Part shown: in pieces, positions 23,868-32,625 of the stretch
Numbering within the stretch: position 1 is the first letter of the stretch
Layout of the letters: the number at the start of each line of letters is the position of its first letter
The notes under the pieces: generated by a model
What the model saw: the letters and a program-made list of their open reading frames with translations, nothing else
Databases searched by the model: none
Told to the model about the DNA's origin: nothing
Assembly: GCF_000582685.1 (NCBI RefSeq)
Contig: NZ_KK073768.1
Location: 1,547,600-1,611,599 of the forward strand
Direction: 5' to 3'
Source of the DNA: [Scytonema hofmanni] UTEX 2349
GTDB taxonomy: Bacteria; Cyanobacteriota; Cyanobacteriia; Cyanobacteriales; Nostocaceae
Length of the DNA: 64,000 bases
Made by a program: the position numbers and the translations under genes

Positions 23868-26030
23868 CTAGCGCAACGCTCTAGAGGTGACAGAGCGTTG
23901 TAAACTAGCTAAAGCGCGGTTGTAATCCAAAATAGCTTGGACTCGATTTCCTTCGGCTCTAGTGAGTGCGGTTTCAGCGTCAATTACTTCCGTTTGAATA
24001 CCTACACCAGCTTGAAATCGCAAACGCGCTAACCGCAAAGACTCTCTAGCTTGTTCTAGGGCACCTGTGGCAGTGTTGACGTTCTGCAAATTAGATTGGA
24101 GGTTAGAAAAGGCTTGTTCTACCTCAAAGCGGGTTTGATCGCGTTGTTGAGCAAATTGAGTTTCGGCGATCGCAATATCAGCTTTTCTTTGATCTGCCTG
24201 CGCTCTTGCTAATCCTCCATCAAATAATCTCCAGTTTGCTTGGACTCCCACAGAATAACCATCGGTAACGCCAACATTATCATTAAACTGATCTTGCAGA
24301 TCGTAGCTGGCAACTAAACTAACTTGTGGACCTATTTGTGCAAGCGCTTGGCGTCGCTGTTGCTCAAAAATGTTACGTTGTGCTAACTGCTGTTGCAATT
24401 CCGGACGGTTTTGAAAAGCTAGAATAATGCTTTCTTCCAGCGTTTGATTCCAAAGACCTGCTAATCTTACCGGATCTGCGGCAACAACATTCACCGACTG
24501 ACTCAAATTCAACCGAGTGGCTAACTGGCGGCGGGCAATTTGCTGTTGCGAGATAGAATTAGTTAGAGTTTGTTGAGCGTTTGCTAAATTCACCTGTGAT
24601 TGCAATACAGAGAACCGCGTACCCACCCCAGCTTGTTCTAAAGCTTGTGCATCTCGTAAACTAGCTTGGGCATTAGTCACAGCCGCAGTGTTAATCCGCA
24701 CGCTTTCATCTGCTTGTTGTAAGTTGTAGTAATCAGTGGAGACATTCAGCCGGATTACTTCGGATTGACGCTCAACATCCAACTCTTGAAACCGTACCTG
24801 TTCGTGAGCAGCTCTTCTCCTTGCCGAACCAGATCCAGAGGTATAGATGTCATAACTAAATTGCAAGGTACCACTAAAAGAGTCAGTGGGTTCATCTATA
24901 CCTTGGTTTCCTCTCTGTGCACGAGCTAGGTCTGAATTAGCGAACTCTCCTTGAATTTCCGCACTCCGCTGACCGCCGGCAGATTGAGTGCGATTTATAC
25001 CAGCGTTCAGATCAAGAGTGGGTAATAAACCGGCTTGAGCCTCGCGTAAAGCCGCTTGAGAGCGTTTTAGCTGGAATAATGATACCTGTAGCTCGCGATT
25101 ATTTCGCCGTGCCAGTTCCAGCGCTTGTGCTAAAGTAATCGGCTGAGTTCCCTGTAACCTTACTTCTTCTGGTTTAGTAGGAAACTGCAACGGATTTGGA
25201 TTTTGATTGAGATAATCAGGAATTTCTACGGACTGTGTAGATGCGGGGGTTACTGGTGTTGGTGTTGGTGTTTGCACTCCTCCTCCAGGAGCGGGGGTAG
25301 GAATCGGTGTTATTGGTGTGGTTCTGGGTGTTTGTGCCTGAGTTACCGAATTACCACCAGTAGAATTATTTTGTCTTTGTCGGCAGGCTTTTAAGTCAAT
25401 TACCCCATCGGTTAAGGAAAAGTTTTGGCTGCTTTGTCCTTGTTGGGGGCAAATCTGCTCTTTGTTTAGTAAACTTGCTGCTGTTGAATCAGAAGTTGAA
25501 ACTTGTGATACTGTCTGCAACTGAGTATCCGGATTTTTGTTGTTTGTCAACGGTGCCGGAAATGTAGTTGCTTTTTGGGAAACTGAAGCCGGTGTATTTT
25601 GTGCTAATTTGAATGAGTAGATGCCCAGCGGCTTGATATTAGACATCGCGCTTTGTTTTTCAAAAGCGATGGGAGAACGAATTTTATCTCCTAACTCAAA
25701 ATAATTTTCACTCGGCACCCAACTGGATACTATACCTTTTTGTCCGATTAACACACCAGTCTTGCCCGTCACTGTTGGTGGGATAGTGTTACGAATTAAA
25801 GGCTTAACTGTAACTGTAGTCCGGGCAGATTTTATGACATCTGGTATACTATTTCTGGCGGTATTGGGCAGTCCTTGATTGATGATGTCTGTAAGTGTGG
25901 AACTTGAGACATTACCAGAAGCAGCCACCTGTACTTGATTTACTTTTACTGTTTCAGCCGAAGCAGGCTGAATTGCTAATATTACTATCACACCAGGCAA
26001 GAAGCTATGGAATAATTGCTGTACTTTCAC
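23868..26030 (-). CDS. hgdD: TolC-family outer membrane channel, HgdD-like
   Basis: A 720-residue outer membrane efflux protein. A signal peptide (SFLPGVIVILAIQPASAE) is followed by a variable region of roughly 250 residues and a Pro/Thr-rich linker (TPITPIPTPAPGGG). The OEP domain then runs from about residue 300 to the end with two repeats (ITLAQALELARRNNRELQV; ESIILAFQNRPELQQQLAQR) and the closing GVGIQTEVIDAETALTRAEG. In Anabaena sp. PCC 7120 hgdD lies next to kaiC and exports heterocyst glycolipids and other substrates with DevBCA-type pumps. The same position beside kaiC and the long N-terminal extension support this name. Confidence 0.85.
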   Translation of the reverse strand: MKVQQLFHSFLPGVIVILAIQPASAETVKVNQVQVAASGNVSSSTLTDIINQGLPNTARNSIPDVIKSARTTVTVKPLIRNTIPPTVTGKTGVLIGQKGIVSSWVPSENYFELGDKIRSPIAFEKQSAMSNIKPLGIYSFKLAQNTPASVSQKATTFPAPLTNNKNPDTQLQTVSQVSTSDSTAASLLNKEQICPQQGQSSQNFSLTDGVIDLKACRQRQNNSTGGNSVTQAQTPRTTPITPIPTPAPGGGVQTPTPTPVTPASTQSVEIPDYLNQNPNPLQFPTKPEEVRLQGTQPITLAQALELARRNNRELQVSLFQLKRSQAALREAQAGLLPTLDLNAGINRTQSAGGQRSAEIQGEFANSDLARAQRGNQGIDEPTDSFSGTLQFSYDIYTSGSGSARRRAAHEQVRFQELDVERQSEVIRLNVSTDYYNLQQADESVRINTAAVTNAQASLRDAQALEQAGVGTRFSVLQSQVNLANAQQTLTNSISQQQIARRQLATRLNLSQSVNVVAADPVRLAGLWNQTLEESIILAFQNRPELQQQLAQRNIFEQQRRQALAQIGPQVSLVASYDLQDQFNDNVGVTDGYSVGVQANWRLFDGGLARAQADQRKADIAIAETQFAQQRDQTRFEVEQAFSNLQSNLQNVNTATGALEQARESLRLARLRFQAGVGIQTEVIDAETALTRAEGNRVQAILDYNRALASLQRSVTSRALR

Positions 26031-26100
26031 CGCATCCCCTCACACGAAATCAAGCGGCAGAAATCTTTTACTCACCACAGAATGTAGCACGATGCCAAGT

Positions 26101-27663
26101 TTAGGAATCGGAACTCTGTTTGTCTTCAAAACGTTTGACGATGCGAGAAAGTTCCGCCTTTTCATCGATACTAACGCGGGTTGGCGCACCGCTGATAATT
26201 CTTTCGTAGTTTCTGAAAGAATCTTTAATTTCTGGACCATCGGCGGTAATATTGTACTCCCGGATACCTTTATCGTGCCAAGAACCGCGCATTTTGAATA
26301 CGTTAATGGCTCTTGACATCTCGCCGCGAATTTCTACATACTGCAACATGATAATTGTGTCAGTAATTGTAGAAATATGAGAATCTGTAATTGAATGAGA
26401 ACCCATGAATTGGTCAGTTGTATTTGTGAAAAAACCTGTAATTTCTTCTTGTTTAGCGTAACCCGTAACCCCAATTACAAATTGCCGAAATGCATTATTG
26501 CTTACTCCCCTTGCTAGTGCTGAAAGAGAATCAATCGCAATCCGAGCCGGTTTAAATTCAGCAATCTCTGATTTGATAATTTGTAGGTGGTCTTCTAAAC
26601 CGGTAGATTCCGGATAAGTACAAATTATTTTCAATAAACCTTGATGTTCTAATTCTTCAAAATCAATTCCCCAAGATTGAGCGTTTCGAGACAATTGAGC
26701 GCGTGATTCTTCATAAGCAAATAATATTGAGCGATCGCTATTAAGGCAAGCTTCCTGGATAAATTGGCTAACTAATAAAGTCTTACCAGTGCCAGTAGCT
26801 CCTGTTGCCAAAATAATAGAATCTTTAAAGAAACCACCACCGCACATGTCATCTAAAGTTTTCACTCCAGAAGATACGCGGATATTAGAAGACCTTTGCG
26901 TTAAGCGCATGGCTCCCAGTGGAAAAATATTAACTCCGGCATTGGTTATAGTAAAAGGATACTCACCTTTCATATGAGTTGTACCGCGCAATTTGAGAAT
27001 TTCAATTGTGCGACGCCGGCGTTCTCCTTCTAAAACGTTGCGGACAATTGCTACATTATCCGAAACAAATTCTTCTACCCCAAAAGAGGCTACAGGACCA
27101 TATTCTTGAGCGCGTTCGGTAGTAATGATTGTGGTGACATTTAGTAGTTTAAGACGTGCAACAAGGCGAAAAATTTCCCGTCGCACGACTCCAACAGCTT
27201 CATACTGTTGAAATACCGCTGTGATAGAATCTATTGAAACTCGTTTTGCTTTATATTTACGAATTGCATATTGCAGTCGCTCAATGAGTGCTGAAAGGTC
27301 AAAGTTTCCAACTATATCTTGACCTTCCGGATCGGGAGAAGCATCAAGAATAAATAATTTCCCTTCAGCGATTAGGTGTTGTAAATTCCAACCAAAAATA
27401 GCCGCATTTTTAATGATATCACTTGGCGATTCTTCAAAGGTAACAAATACTCCCGCTTCATCAAAGTAGGTGATACCAGTATAGAGAAATTGAAGAGATA
27501 ATAAAGTTTTGCCGGTTCCAGAGGTGCCGCTGACTAAAGTAGTTCTACCAAGAGGTAAACCACCATGACTTATGTCATCAAACCCCTCGATCATTGTGCG
27601 AATTTTTTCTAAACCCCTACTTGGTAAGGTATTGCTAGCTTGTGTTTGCTCGTTTTCATTCAT
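26101..27663 (-). CDS. kaiC: Circadian clock ATPase/kinase KaiC
   Basis: A 520-residue double RecA-like ATPase, the core of the cyanobacterial clock. Both halves have a Walker A (GTSGTGKT in CI, GATGTGKT in CII), catalytic Glu pairs (TFEESPS and AYEESRAQ), and Walker B-type segments (VSIDSITAVF; IAIDSLSALARG). The Ser-Thr pair in SHISTITDT corresponds to the autophosphorylation sites S431 and T432 of Synechococcus KaiC. The C-terminal A-loop region and tail (GAPTRVSIDEKAELSRIV) that binds KaiA is present. It is third in the kaiA-kaiB-kaiC order, 72 bases after kaiB. Confidence 0.98.
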   Translation of the reverse strand: MNENEQTQASNTLPSRGLEKIRTMIEGFDDISHGGLPLGRTTLVSGTSGTGKTLLSLQFLYTGITYFDEAGVFVTFEESPSDIIKNAAIFGWNLQHLIAEGKLFILDASPDPEGQDIVGNFDLSALIERLQYAIRKYKAKRVSIDSITAVFQQYEAVGVVRREIFRLVARLKLLNVTTIITTERAQEYGPVASFGVEEFVSDNVAIVRNVLEGERRRRTIEILKLRGTTHMKGEYPFTITNAGVNIFPLGAMRLTQRSSNIRVSSGVKTLDDMCGGGFFKDSIILATGATGTGKTLLVSQFIQEACLNSDRSILFAYEESRAQLSRNAQSWGIDFEELEHQGLLKIICTYPESTGLEDHLQIIKSEIAEFKPARIAIDSLSALARGVSNNAFRQFVIGVTGYAKQEEITGFFTNTTDQFMGSHSITDSHISTITDTIIMLQYVEIRGEMSRAINVFKMRGSWHDKGIREYNITADGPEIKDSFRNYERIISGAPTRVSIDEKAELSRIVKRFEDKQSSDS

Positions 27664-27735
27664 TGCCAGTTAAATTAACAAATCAAAATCAAATCCATTT
27701 CTATGACTAAAACTGCTAGTTTTTGATTAAATAAT

Positions 27736-28053
27736 CTATTCGCTAAAATAGTCTTCTTCAGTTAGTTCTTCATAAAGTAAATCCAATCCTATCAACACTT
27801 TTTCTCTATCTGAAAGATCACCAATTATTTTGCGAACTGGTGGGGGCAAAATCTTGGATAATGTCGGTGTGGCTAATATTTTATCTTCTTCTGCTAGTTG
27901 CGGGTTTTTGAGTACGTCGATTACTTTCAAAGCATAAATACCTTGAAATTCTTGCTCTAATATGTTTTTGAGTATTTTTAACGCCCGTACTGAATTGGCG
28001 GTGTTCCCTGCTACATAAAGTTTGAGAACATAGGTCTTTCGGACTTTATTCAT
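27736..28053 (-). CDS. kaiB: Circadian clock protein KaiB
   Basis: A 105-residue thioredoxin-like metamorphic protein. TYVLKLYVAGNTANSVRALKILKNILEQEF and LKVIDVLKNPQLAEEDKILATPTLSKILPPPVRKIIGDLSD are near-invariant KaiB sequence; the second covers the fold-switching part. KaiB binds KaiC CI late in the phosphorylation cycle and sequesters KaiA. It lies between kaiA and kaiC on the same strand. Confidence 0.97.
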   Translation of the reverse strand: MNKVRKTYVLKLYVAGNTANSVRALKILKNILEQEFQGIYALKVIDVLKNPQLAEEDKILATPTLSKILPPPVRKIIGDLSDREKVLIGLDLLYEELTEEDYFSE

Positions 28054-28224
28054 AAAAGTACAGGCTATAGTAAGAAATTAAACTACGCACACGTAGGAGC
28101 TAGGAGCAACAAGTCAATCTTGGTCTACGCACTGTTGGTTCGGGCATTAAGAGCGATCGCATGTTTAAAAGAACGTTTCCAACCCTCGGTAACTTTTATA
28201 CTGGTGTTCCAAAAAGCGTTCAAT

Positions 28225-28530
28225 TTATTTAGAAATCGAACTTCTATATGCTTCGCACAGGTGAGCCAAAACATCAATCAGTGTCAGCCGATAATCAAGT
28301 AACGATTCATTGCTCCTTCCTTCTAATTTTAGCTGTTTGGAAAACTCTTCAATTAAATCCATATGAATCTCTATAATTTGGGGCACAGGAATATTAGCAC
28401 AAAATACTCCATTGATAAATTTATCAATTTTTTCCTTCAGTGTTTTGTCTGTGGTAAAGTAATTAATAAGAATTTGTCGGTAATCTGATTTAAGTTGCTG
28501 CAACAATGCCTGCTGGTCGGCTCTCGTCAT
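28225..28530 (-). CDS. kaiA: Circadian clock protein KaiA, short form
   Basis: A 101-residue protein equal to the C-terminal helical, dimerising and KaiC-binding domain of KaiA (DYRQILINYFTTDKTLKEKIDKFIN, then IPVPQIIEIHMDLIEEFSKQLKLEGRS and LLDYRLTLIDVLAHLCEAYR). The N-terminal pseudo-receiver of the 284-residue Synechococcus protein is absent. Short KaiA of about 100 residues is the normal state in Nostoc/Anabaena, so this is not a truncation. KaiA stimulates KaiC phosphorylation. It is first of the kaiABC operon; 171 bases separate it from kaiB, long enough for a separate kaiBC promoter. Confidence 0.95.
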   Translation of the reverse strand: MTRADQQALLQQLKSDYRQILINYFTTDKTLKEKIDKFINGVFCANIPVPQIIEIHMDLIEEFSKQLKLEGRSNESLLDYRLTLIDVLAHLCEAYRSSISK

Positions 28531-29107
28531 CTGCTAAAAAACTGCTGAGGTTTTGGGCAATGTAAATAAATTATAATATTTCAGGTTTAGGAGGTACATG
28601 CGTAAAACCCAAAACCCGCTCAGAGACGTAGCATTGCTACGTCTCTACCTGTATTTAATAACAACGCAATCTGCTGTATCTATCTAAATATAGATTTTGG
28701 GAATTTACTCCTTGATAAGATATTTAAACGAAGTTAAAGGATTGTCGCATTCTAAATCATTATAATTCCTCAAGGTTTAAAAGCGAATCTTTAGAGCCAT
28801 AATTGTTCTAGCTACAGAATATTGCTTTCTCGATTTAAACACAGGAGGATACACTTAAGGATGCTTGACAAAAGTGACGAGCGGCTTAGTTTCACACCGC
28901 CGTAATAATTGTTAACTTTTCTGCTAAGTACAGAACAGACACTATCGATTTGTTCGCCCATTGAAACAATGGCGTTGAATTTGTAACCACAATAGGGCTA
29001 TTTGAGTCTTCGTCGGATATTGCTTTAGCCGGAAACGTCATCGGCTAGTTACGAAAAGCAGGTGGTGATGCTGGAGCTTCCACAGGAAGAATGACAACCA
29101 AAGTTTT
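28531..29107. promoter_or_regulatory. Divergent promoter region between kaiA and the hybrid kinase
   Basis: 577 bases separate the divergent starts. It must carry the promoters for kaiABC and the kinase gene. A palindromic repeat lies at 28622-28646. No other structure or gene is evident, and I cannot place promoter boxes with confidence. Confidence 0.5.
28622..28646. repeat. Palindromic repeat, AGAGACGTAGC type
   Basis: AGAGACGTAGC and GCTACGTCTCT arms around ATT. It is the same family as the element at 23569-23597 and lies about 90 bases upstream of the kaiA start. Confidence 0.88.
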
Positions 29108-32100
29108 ATGCCAATGTTACAGTACCCGCTTTATGATTTTGTGGCAACCGTACCGAGTTGTACAGAAACAACAACTCTGGGAGTTTTGCTAGAAATATTT
29201 GCCCAACAACAGTGCGATCGCATCGTAGTGGTGAATGAGCAAGAATACCCAATAGGGTTGCTGTACTCATCCCGTTTAATACCACAATTTTTGGCGGCAA
29301 AACAACGCCAAGGAAATTTTAAATTTTTAGATTTACAGCAGCCAATCTCAATTTTAGATAAAGCTTTAATTGAACCAATACAAACATTGTCTGCATCTGA
29401 TAATGTGGATCAATTTGGCTTATTTTTGCGTTCTCAAAGTGACGAAAGCAATAACTTAAATTGGGCGATAATTGATCGGGGTAAAAAATATTTGGGGTTG
29501 CTAGATACAGTTAGCCTGTTACGATTGTTAGCGCAAGTGGAAATTGATGCAACAGAGAGCGATCGCTCTGTGGGCAAAAAATATGCCCAAAAATCTCGCT
29601 CTCATGTAGAGCAGAAAAATGCTAGGAGTACCACAATACCCAAGCGTAGACCCAGAGGAGTTTGTCGTCAAACATCGTCCAAACAAGAACAATATCAGCC
29701 ACATAGACACAAACCACTGGTGCAGTTATTGGAACGATTACCTTGGCCCTTAATGTTGCAAACTAGTAGTGGCGAAGTAGTCACCCAAAACCCAGCATGG
29801 TGGCAACAATTAGGTGGATTGAAAGATCCAGAAGGAGTAAGGCAACAAATAGGAGAAATATTAAATTCACAAAACAAAAAATCAGAATATCCTACAGCCA
29901 CGATTGGCAATATCATTAACACATGTAACGTTTTGGACGAGGATATATCTAGAGATATTCAAATTAATTGTCGAGAAAATACTTCCTCTGCCCGGAATGA
30001 AGTAATAACGAAAAAAAACTTTTCACCACGAGAAACGATACCAATAATCAAAAAATTACCGGAGCAAATCTTTACTGAAGCTAATGCCCCAAATCAATGC
30101 TTTTTTGATAGAAATTTAGGAATATGCACCTGCATTTTGGAAGTGCAAAATGGTCAAGAGCGAGTTTGGCAATTTGCGAAAATTCCCTTAGATAGCATTG
30201 AATTTAAAATCCTGGGTGGTGAGTTAGAAATGCCCTCTACACAGGAATCAACAGGTAATGAATTGTGGTTGATTTTAGCAACTGATGTAACTGAACAGCA
30301 GCAACTTTGTAAAGAACTGGTGGCAAAAAATGCCGACTTAGTTCAATTGAATCGTTTAAAAGATGAATTTTTAGCTTGTATTAGTCACGAATTAAAAACA
30401 CCTTTGACTGCGGTTTTAGGATTATCAAGGTTGCTTGTAGATCAACAATTAGGAGAATTAAACGAGCGTCAAGCGCGTTACGCGGGATTGATTCATCAAA
30501 GCGGACGACATTTAATGAGTGTGGTCAATGACATTTTAGATTTGACCCGCATGGAAACTGGACAGATGGAGTTAACTTTTACACCGACAAAAATTCGTGC
30601 AGTATGCGATCGCGCTGCATCCGAAGCAAAAGCCATCCACACTCAAAAGAGTAAAACTCCAGTCAACATCCAACCTCAAGCTTCACGTTCACTGGATCAT
30701 CGATTTACCCTTTGTATTGAACCAGGTTTAGACCAAATCATCGCCGATGAATTACGCTTGCGGCAAATGTTGGTACATTTGCTTTCCAATGCCTTCAAAT
30801 TCACCGAAACAGGTGGAGAAATTGGACTGCGGGTAAGTCGTTGGGAAGGTTGGATTGCTTTTACAATCTGGGACACAGGTATAGGCATTCCCGAACATCA
30901 ACAGCACTTAATATTTCAAAAATTTCAACAACTAGAAAATCCCCTCACCCGCCAATTTGAAGGTACAGGTTTAGGGCTAGTATTAACTAGAGCTTTGGCA
31001 CGTCTCCACGGTGGTGATGTGAGCTTTCTCTCTCGTGAAGGCAAAGGCAGCCAATTTACTTTACTATTACCCCCCAGTCCTCCAAAAACAAACTTCGGCG
31101 ATCAAGATATGGGGGAAATAGAAGACACCGTAGCCGATAAAATCGAAGACGCGGATAGCTTTCCCGTGTTGCCTCGTTCTCGTGTCAGCGTGTCTTCAAC
31201 TCCTGCCAATCTTGCCGCTAGCGGACAACGTTTAGTGTTAGTAGTTGAGGCAGTACCTCGATATATTGAAGAACTCACCGAGCAGTTGACAGGTTTGGGT
31301 TATCGGGTAGTGATTGCGCGATCGGGATGTGAAGCAGTTGAAAAAGCCCGTCGTTTGCAACCCAAAGCTGTATTCTTGAATCCATTGTTACCCCTTTTAT
31401 CGGGTTGGGATGTGCTGACTTTAATTAAATCGGATGCTGCAACTCGTCACATCCCAGTGATTGTGACAGCTACAGGAGCCGAAAAAGAGCAAGCATTTAC
31501 TAATAGTGCCGATGGTTTTATCAGCTTACCAGTGCAGCATCAGGTTTTGGCACCACTTTTAGAAAAGTTGTGTGCAGCACCAGAAGCGCAGCAACTGAGT
31601 CAAGATGGTACAAAAATCAATATTCATACTCCACTGCGAATTCTTCGGTTGGTCAATTCCGAATTAGAATCTGTCAATCCCCATCCATCACTGCGAGAAC
31701 ATCGGGTAATCGAAGTTGATGATTTAGATCAGGCAGAACTTTTGGCGCGAGTTTGGCAGTTCGATGTAATATTGCTGGATAAAGAAATTTCCCAGCCAAA
31801 AGATTATTTGCAACAACTCAGTCAACACTCTCGTTTGGCAGCTTTACCATTAGTTACCTGCGATGTCGCAACGACATTAGAAGCTTCACAAGTGGATGGA
31901 CTTTCTGTATTTCCTTGCTTGTCGTCATTTACCAACGGTAACAATAGTCAAACAGGGAAAACAGACGCTTTACTGTCAGTGCTGCAAATTGCTTCTGGGA
32001 TGTGCTGTCCACCCAGCTTGTTAGTAGTTGATTTGACCATGTTGCCCGATCTGCCACAGTTAACGCGCAAGCAGATTAGCCATTATGGATCGTCCAATAA

Positions 32101-32530
32101 TTCCGCACTCAACAATTTAACAGCCGAGCGTGGTTCGGAGTGGTTTCAAGCTTTAATTCAGTATCTACAAACAGCAGGTTTCAAAGCCGCAATGGGTCGC
32201 TCTTGGGCAGAAATGTTACAACAAATTCGCCACCATAGCGTTGATTTATTGTTGATTTGTTTAGGTGAATCTTCTAATGAAAAAGAAGCGCGAGCCGCAC
32301 TGAAAACATTAGGACAATTGCCTTTTGATTTGCCACCGATTTTAGTACTTGACCAGCGATTAAATCCGGAAGAGGTTAGTTCAGCGCATAATAAAAACCA
32401 GAAAAAAACTCAGGATAAATTGGAGTCAATAGAAACGGTTGTGGATGCGATCGCTACTCAGATTTTGCCCCGCTCAATCTCGATGGAAGATTTGTTAAAC
32501 CAGATTAATCAAGCTTTGAAAAGTGGTTAG
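29108..32530 (+). CDS. Hybrid sensor histidine kinase with CBS-like input and degenerate receivers
   Basis: A 1140-residue soluble protein. Residues 1-140 resemble a CBS-type sensor pair (CDRIVVVNEQEYPIGLLYSSRLIP); a variable region and PAS-like segment follow to about 400. HisKA has the phosphorylatable His427 (FLACISHELKTPLTAVLG). The ATPase has RQMLVHLLSNAFKFTETGGE, WDTGIGIP and FEGTGLGL. After about 700 come receiver-like domains. In the first the phospho-Asp is Asn758 (AVFLNPLLPLLSGWD) and the acidic pair is VVEA; the second keeps VILLDKE but is otherwise diverged; a third near 960-1080 is weaker. It is divergent from kaiA, which here lacks its own pseudo-receiver, so a clock-related role is possible but unproven. 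Confidence 0.85.
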   Translation: MPMLQYPLYDFVATVPSCTETTTLGVLLEIFAQQQCDRIVVVNEQEYPIGLLYSSRLIPQFLAAKQRQGNFKFLDLQQPISILDKALIEPIQTLSASDNVDQFGLFLRSQSDESNNLNWAIIDRGKKYLGLLDTVSLLRLLAQVEIDATESDRSVGKKYAQKSRSHVEQKNARSTTIPKRRPRGVCRQTSSKQEQYQPHRHKPLVQLLERLPWPLMLQTSSGEVVTQNPAWWQQLGGLKDPEGVRQQIGEILNSQNKKSEYPTATIGNIINTCNVLDEDISRDIQINCRENTSSARNEVITKKNFSPRETIPIIKKLPEQIFTEANAPNQCFFDRNLGICTCILEVQNGQERVWQFAKIPLDSIEFKILGGELEMPSTQESTGNELWLILATDVTEQQQLCKELVAKNADLVQLNRLKDEFLACISHELKTPLTAVLGLSRLLVDQQLGELNERQARYAGLIHQSGRHLMSVVNDILDLTRMETGQMELTFTPTKIRAVCDRAASEAKAIHTQKSKTPVNIQPQASRSLDHRFTLCIEPGLDQIIADELRLRQMLVHLLSNAFKFTETGGEIGLRVSRWEGWIAFTIWDTGIGIPEHQQHLIFQKFQQLENPLTRQFEGTGLGLVLTRALARLHGGDVSFLSREGKGSQFTLLLPPSPPKTNFGDQDMGEIEDTVADKIEDADSFPVLPRSRVSVSSTPANLAASGQRLVLVVEAVPRYIEELTEQLTGLGYRVVIARSGCEAVEKARRLQPKAVFLNPLLPLLSGWDVLTLIKSDAATRHIPVIVTATGAEKEQAFTNSADGFISLPVQHQVLAPLLEKLCAAPEAQQLSQDGTKINIHTPLRILRLVNSELESVNPHPSLREHRVIEVDDLDQAELLARVWQFDVILLDKEISQPKDYLQQLSQHSRLAALPLVTCDVATTLEASQVDGLSVFPCLSSFTNGNNSQTGKTDALLSVLQIASGMCCPPSLLVVDLTMLPDLPQLTRKQISHYGSSNNSALNNLTAERGSEWFQALIQYLQTAGFKAAMGRSWAEMLQQIRHHSVDLLLICLGESSNEKEARAALKTLGQLPFDLPPILVLDQRLNPEEVSSAHNKNQKKTQDKLESIETVVDAIATQILPRSISMEDLLNQINQALKSG

Positions 32531-32615
32531 TGGGCATTGGGCATTGGGCAAGTGAAATTCACAAAATTTCTTTTTATTCCCCTTTTCCCTTTCCCCTTTC
32601 CCCCTCTTTAAATTC
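32529..32615. repeat. Heptamer and pyrimidine-tract repeats between convergent genes
   Basis: GGGCATTGGGCATTGGGC directly follows the kinase stop codon, and a CCCCTTTTCCCTTTCCCC tract lies before the end of the ArnT-like gene. The purine/pyrimidine tracts may fold and terminate both convergent transcripts. Confidence 0.65.
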
Positions 32616-32625
32616 CCACTATCCA

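Noticed and set aside
28225..28530. kaiA as a truncated pseudogene
   Set aside because: About 100 residues is the normal length of KaiA in Nostoc/Anabaena, and the KaiC-binding domain is whole.
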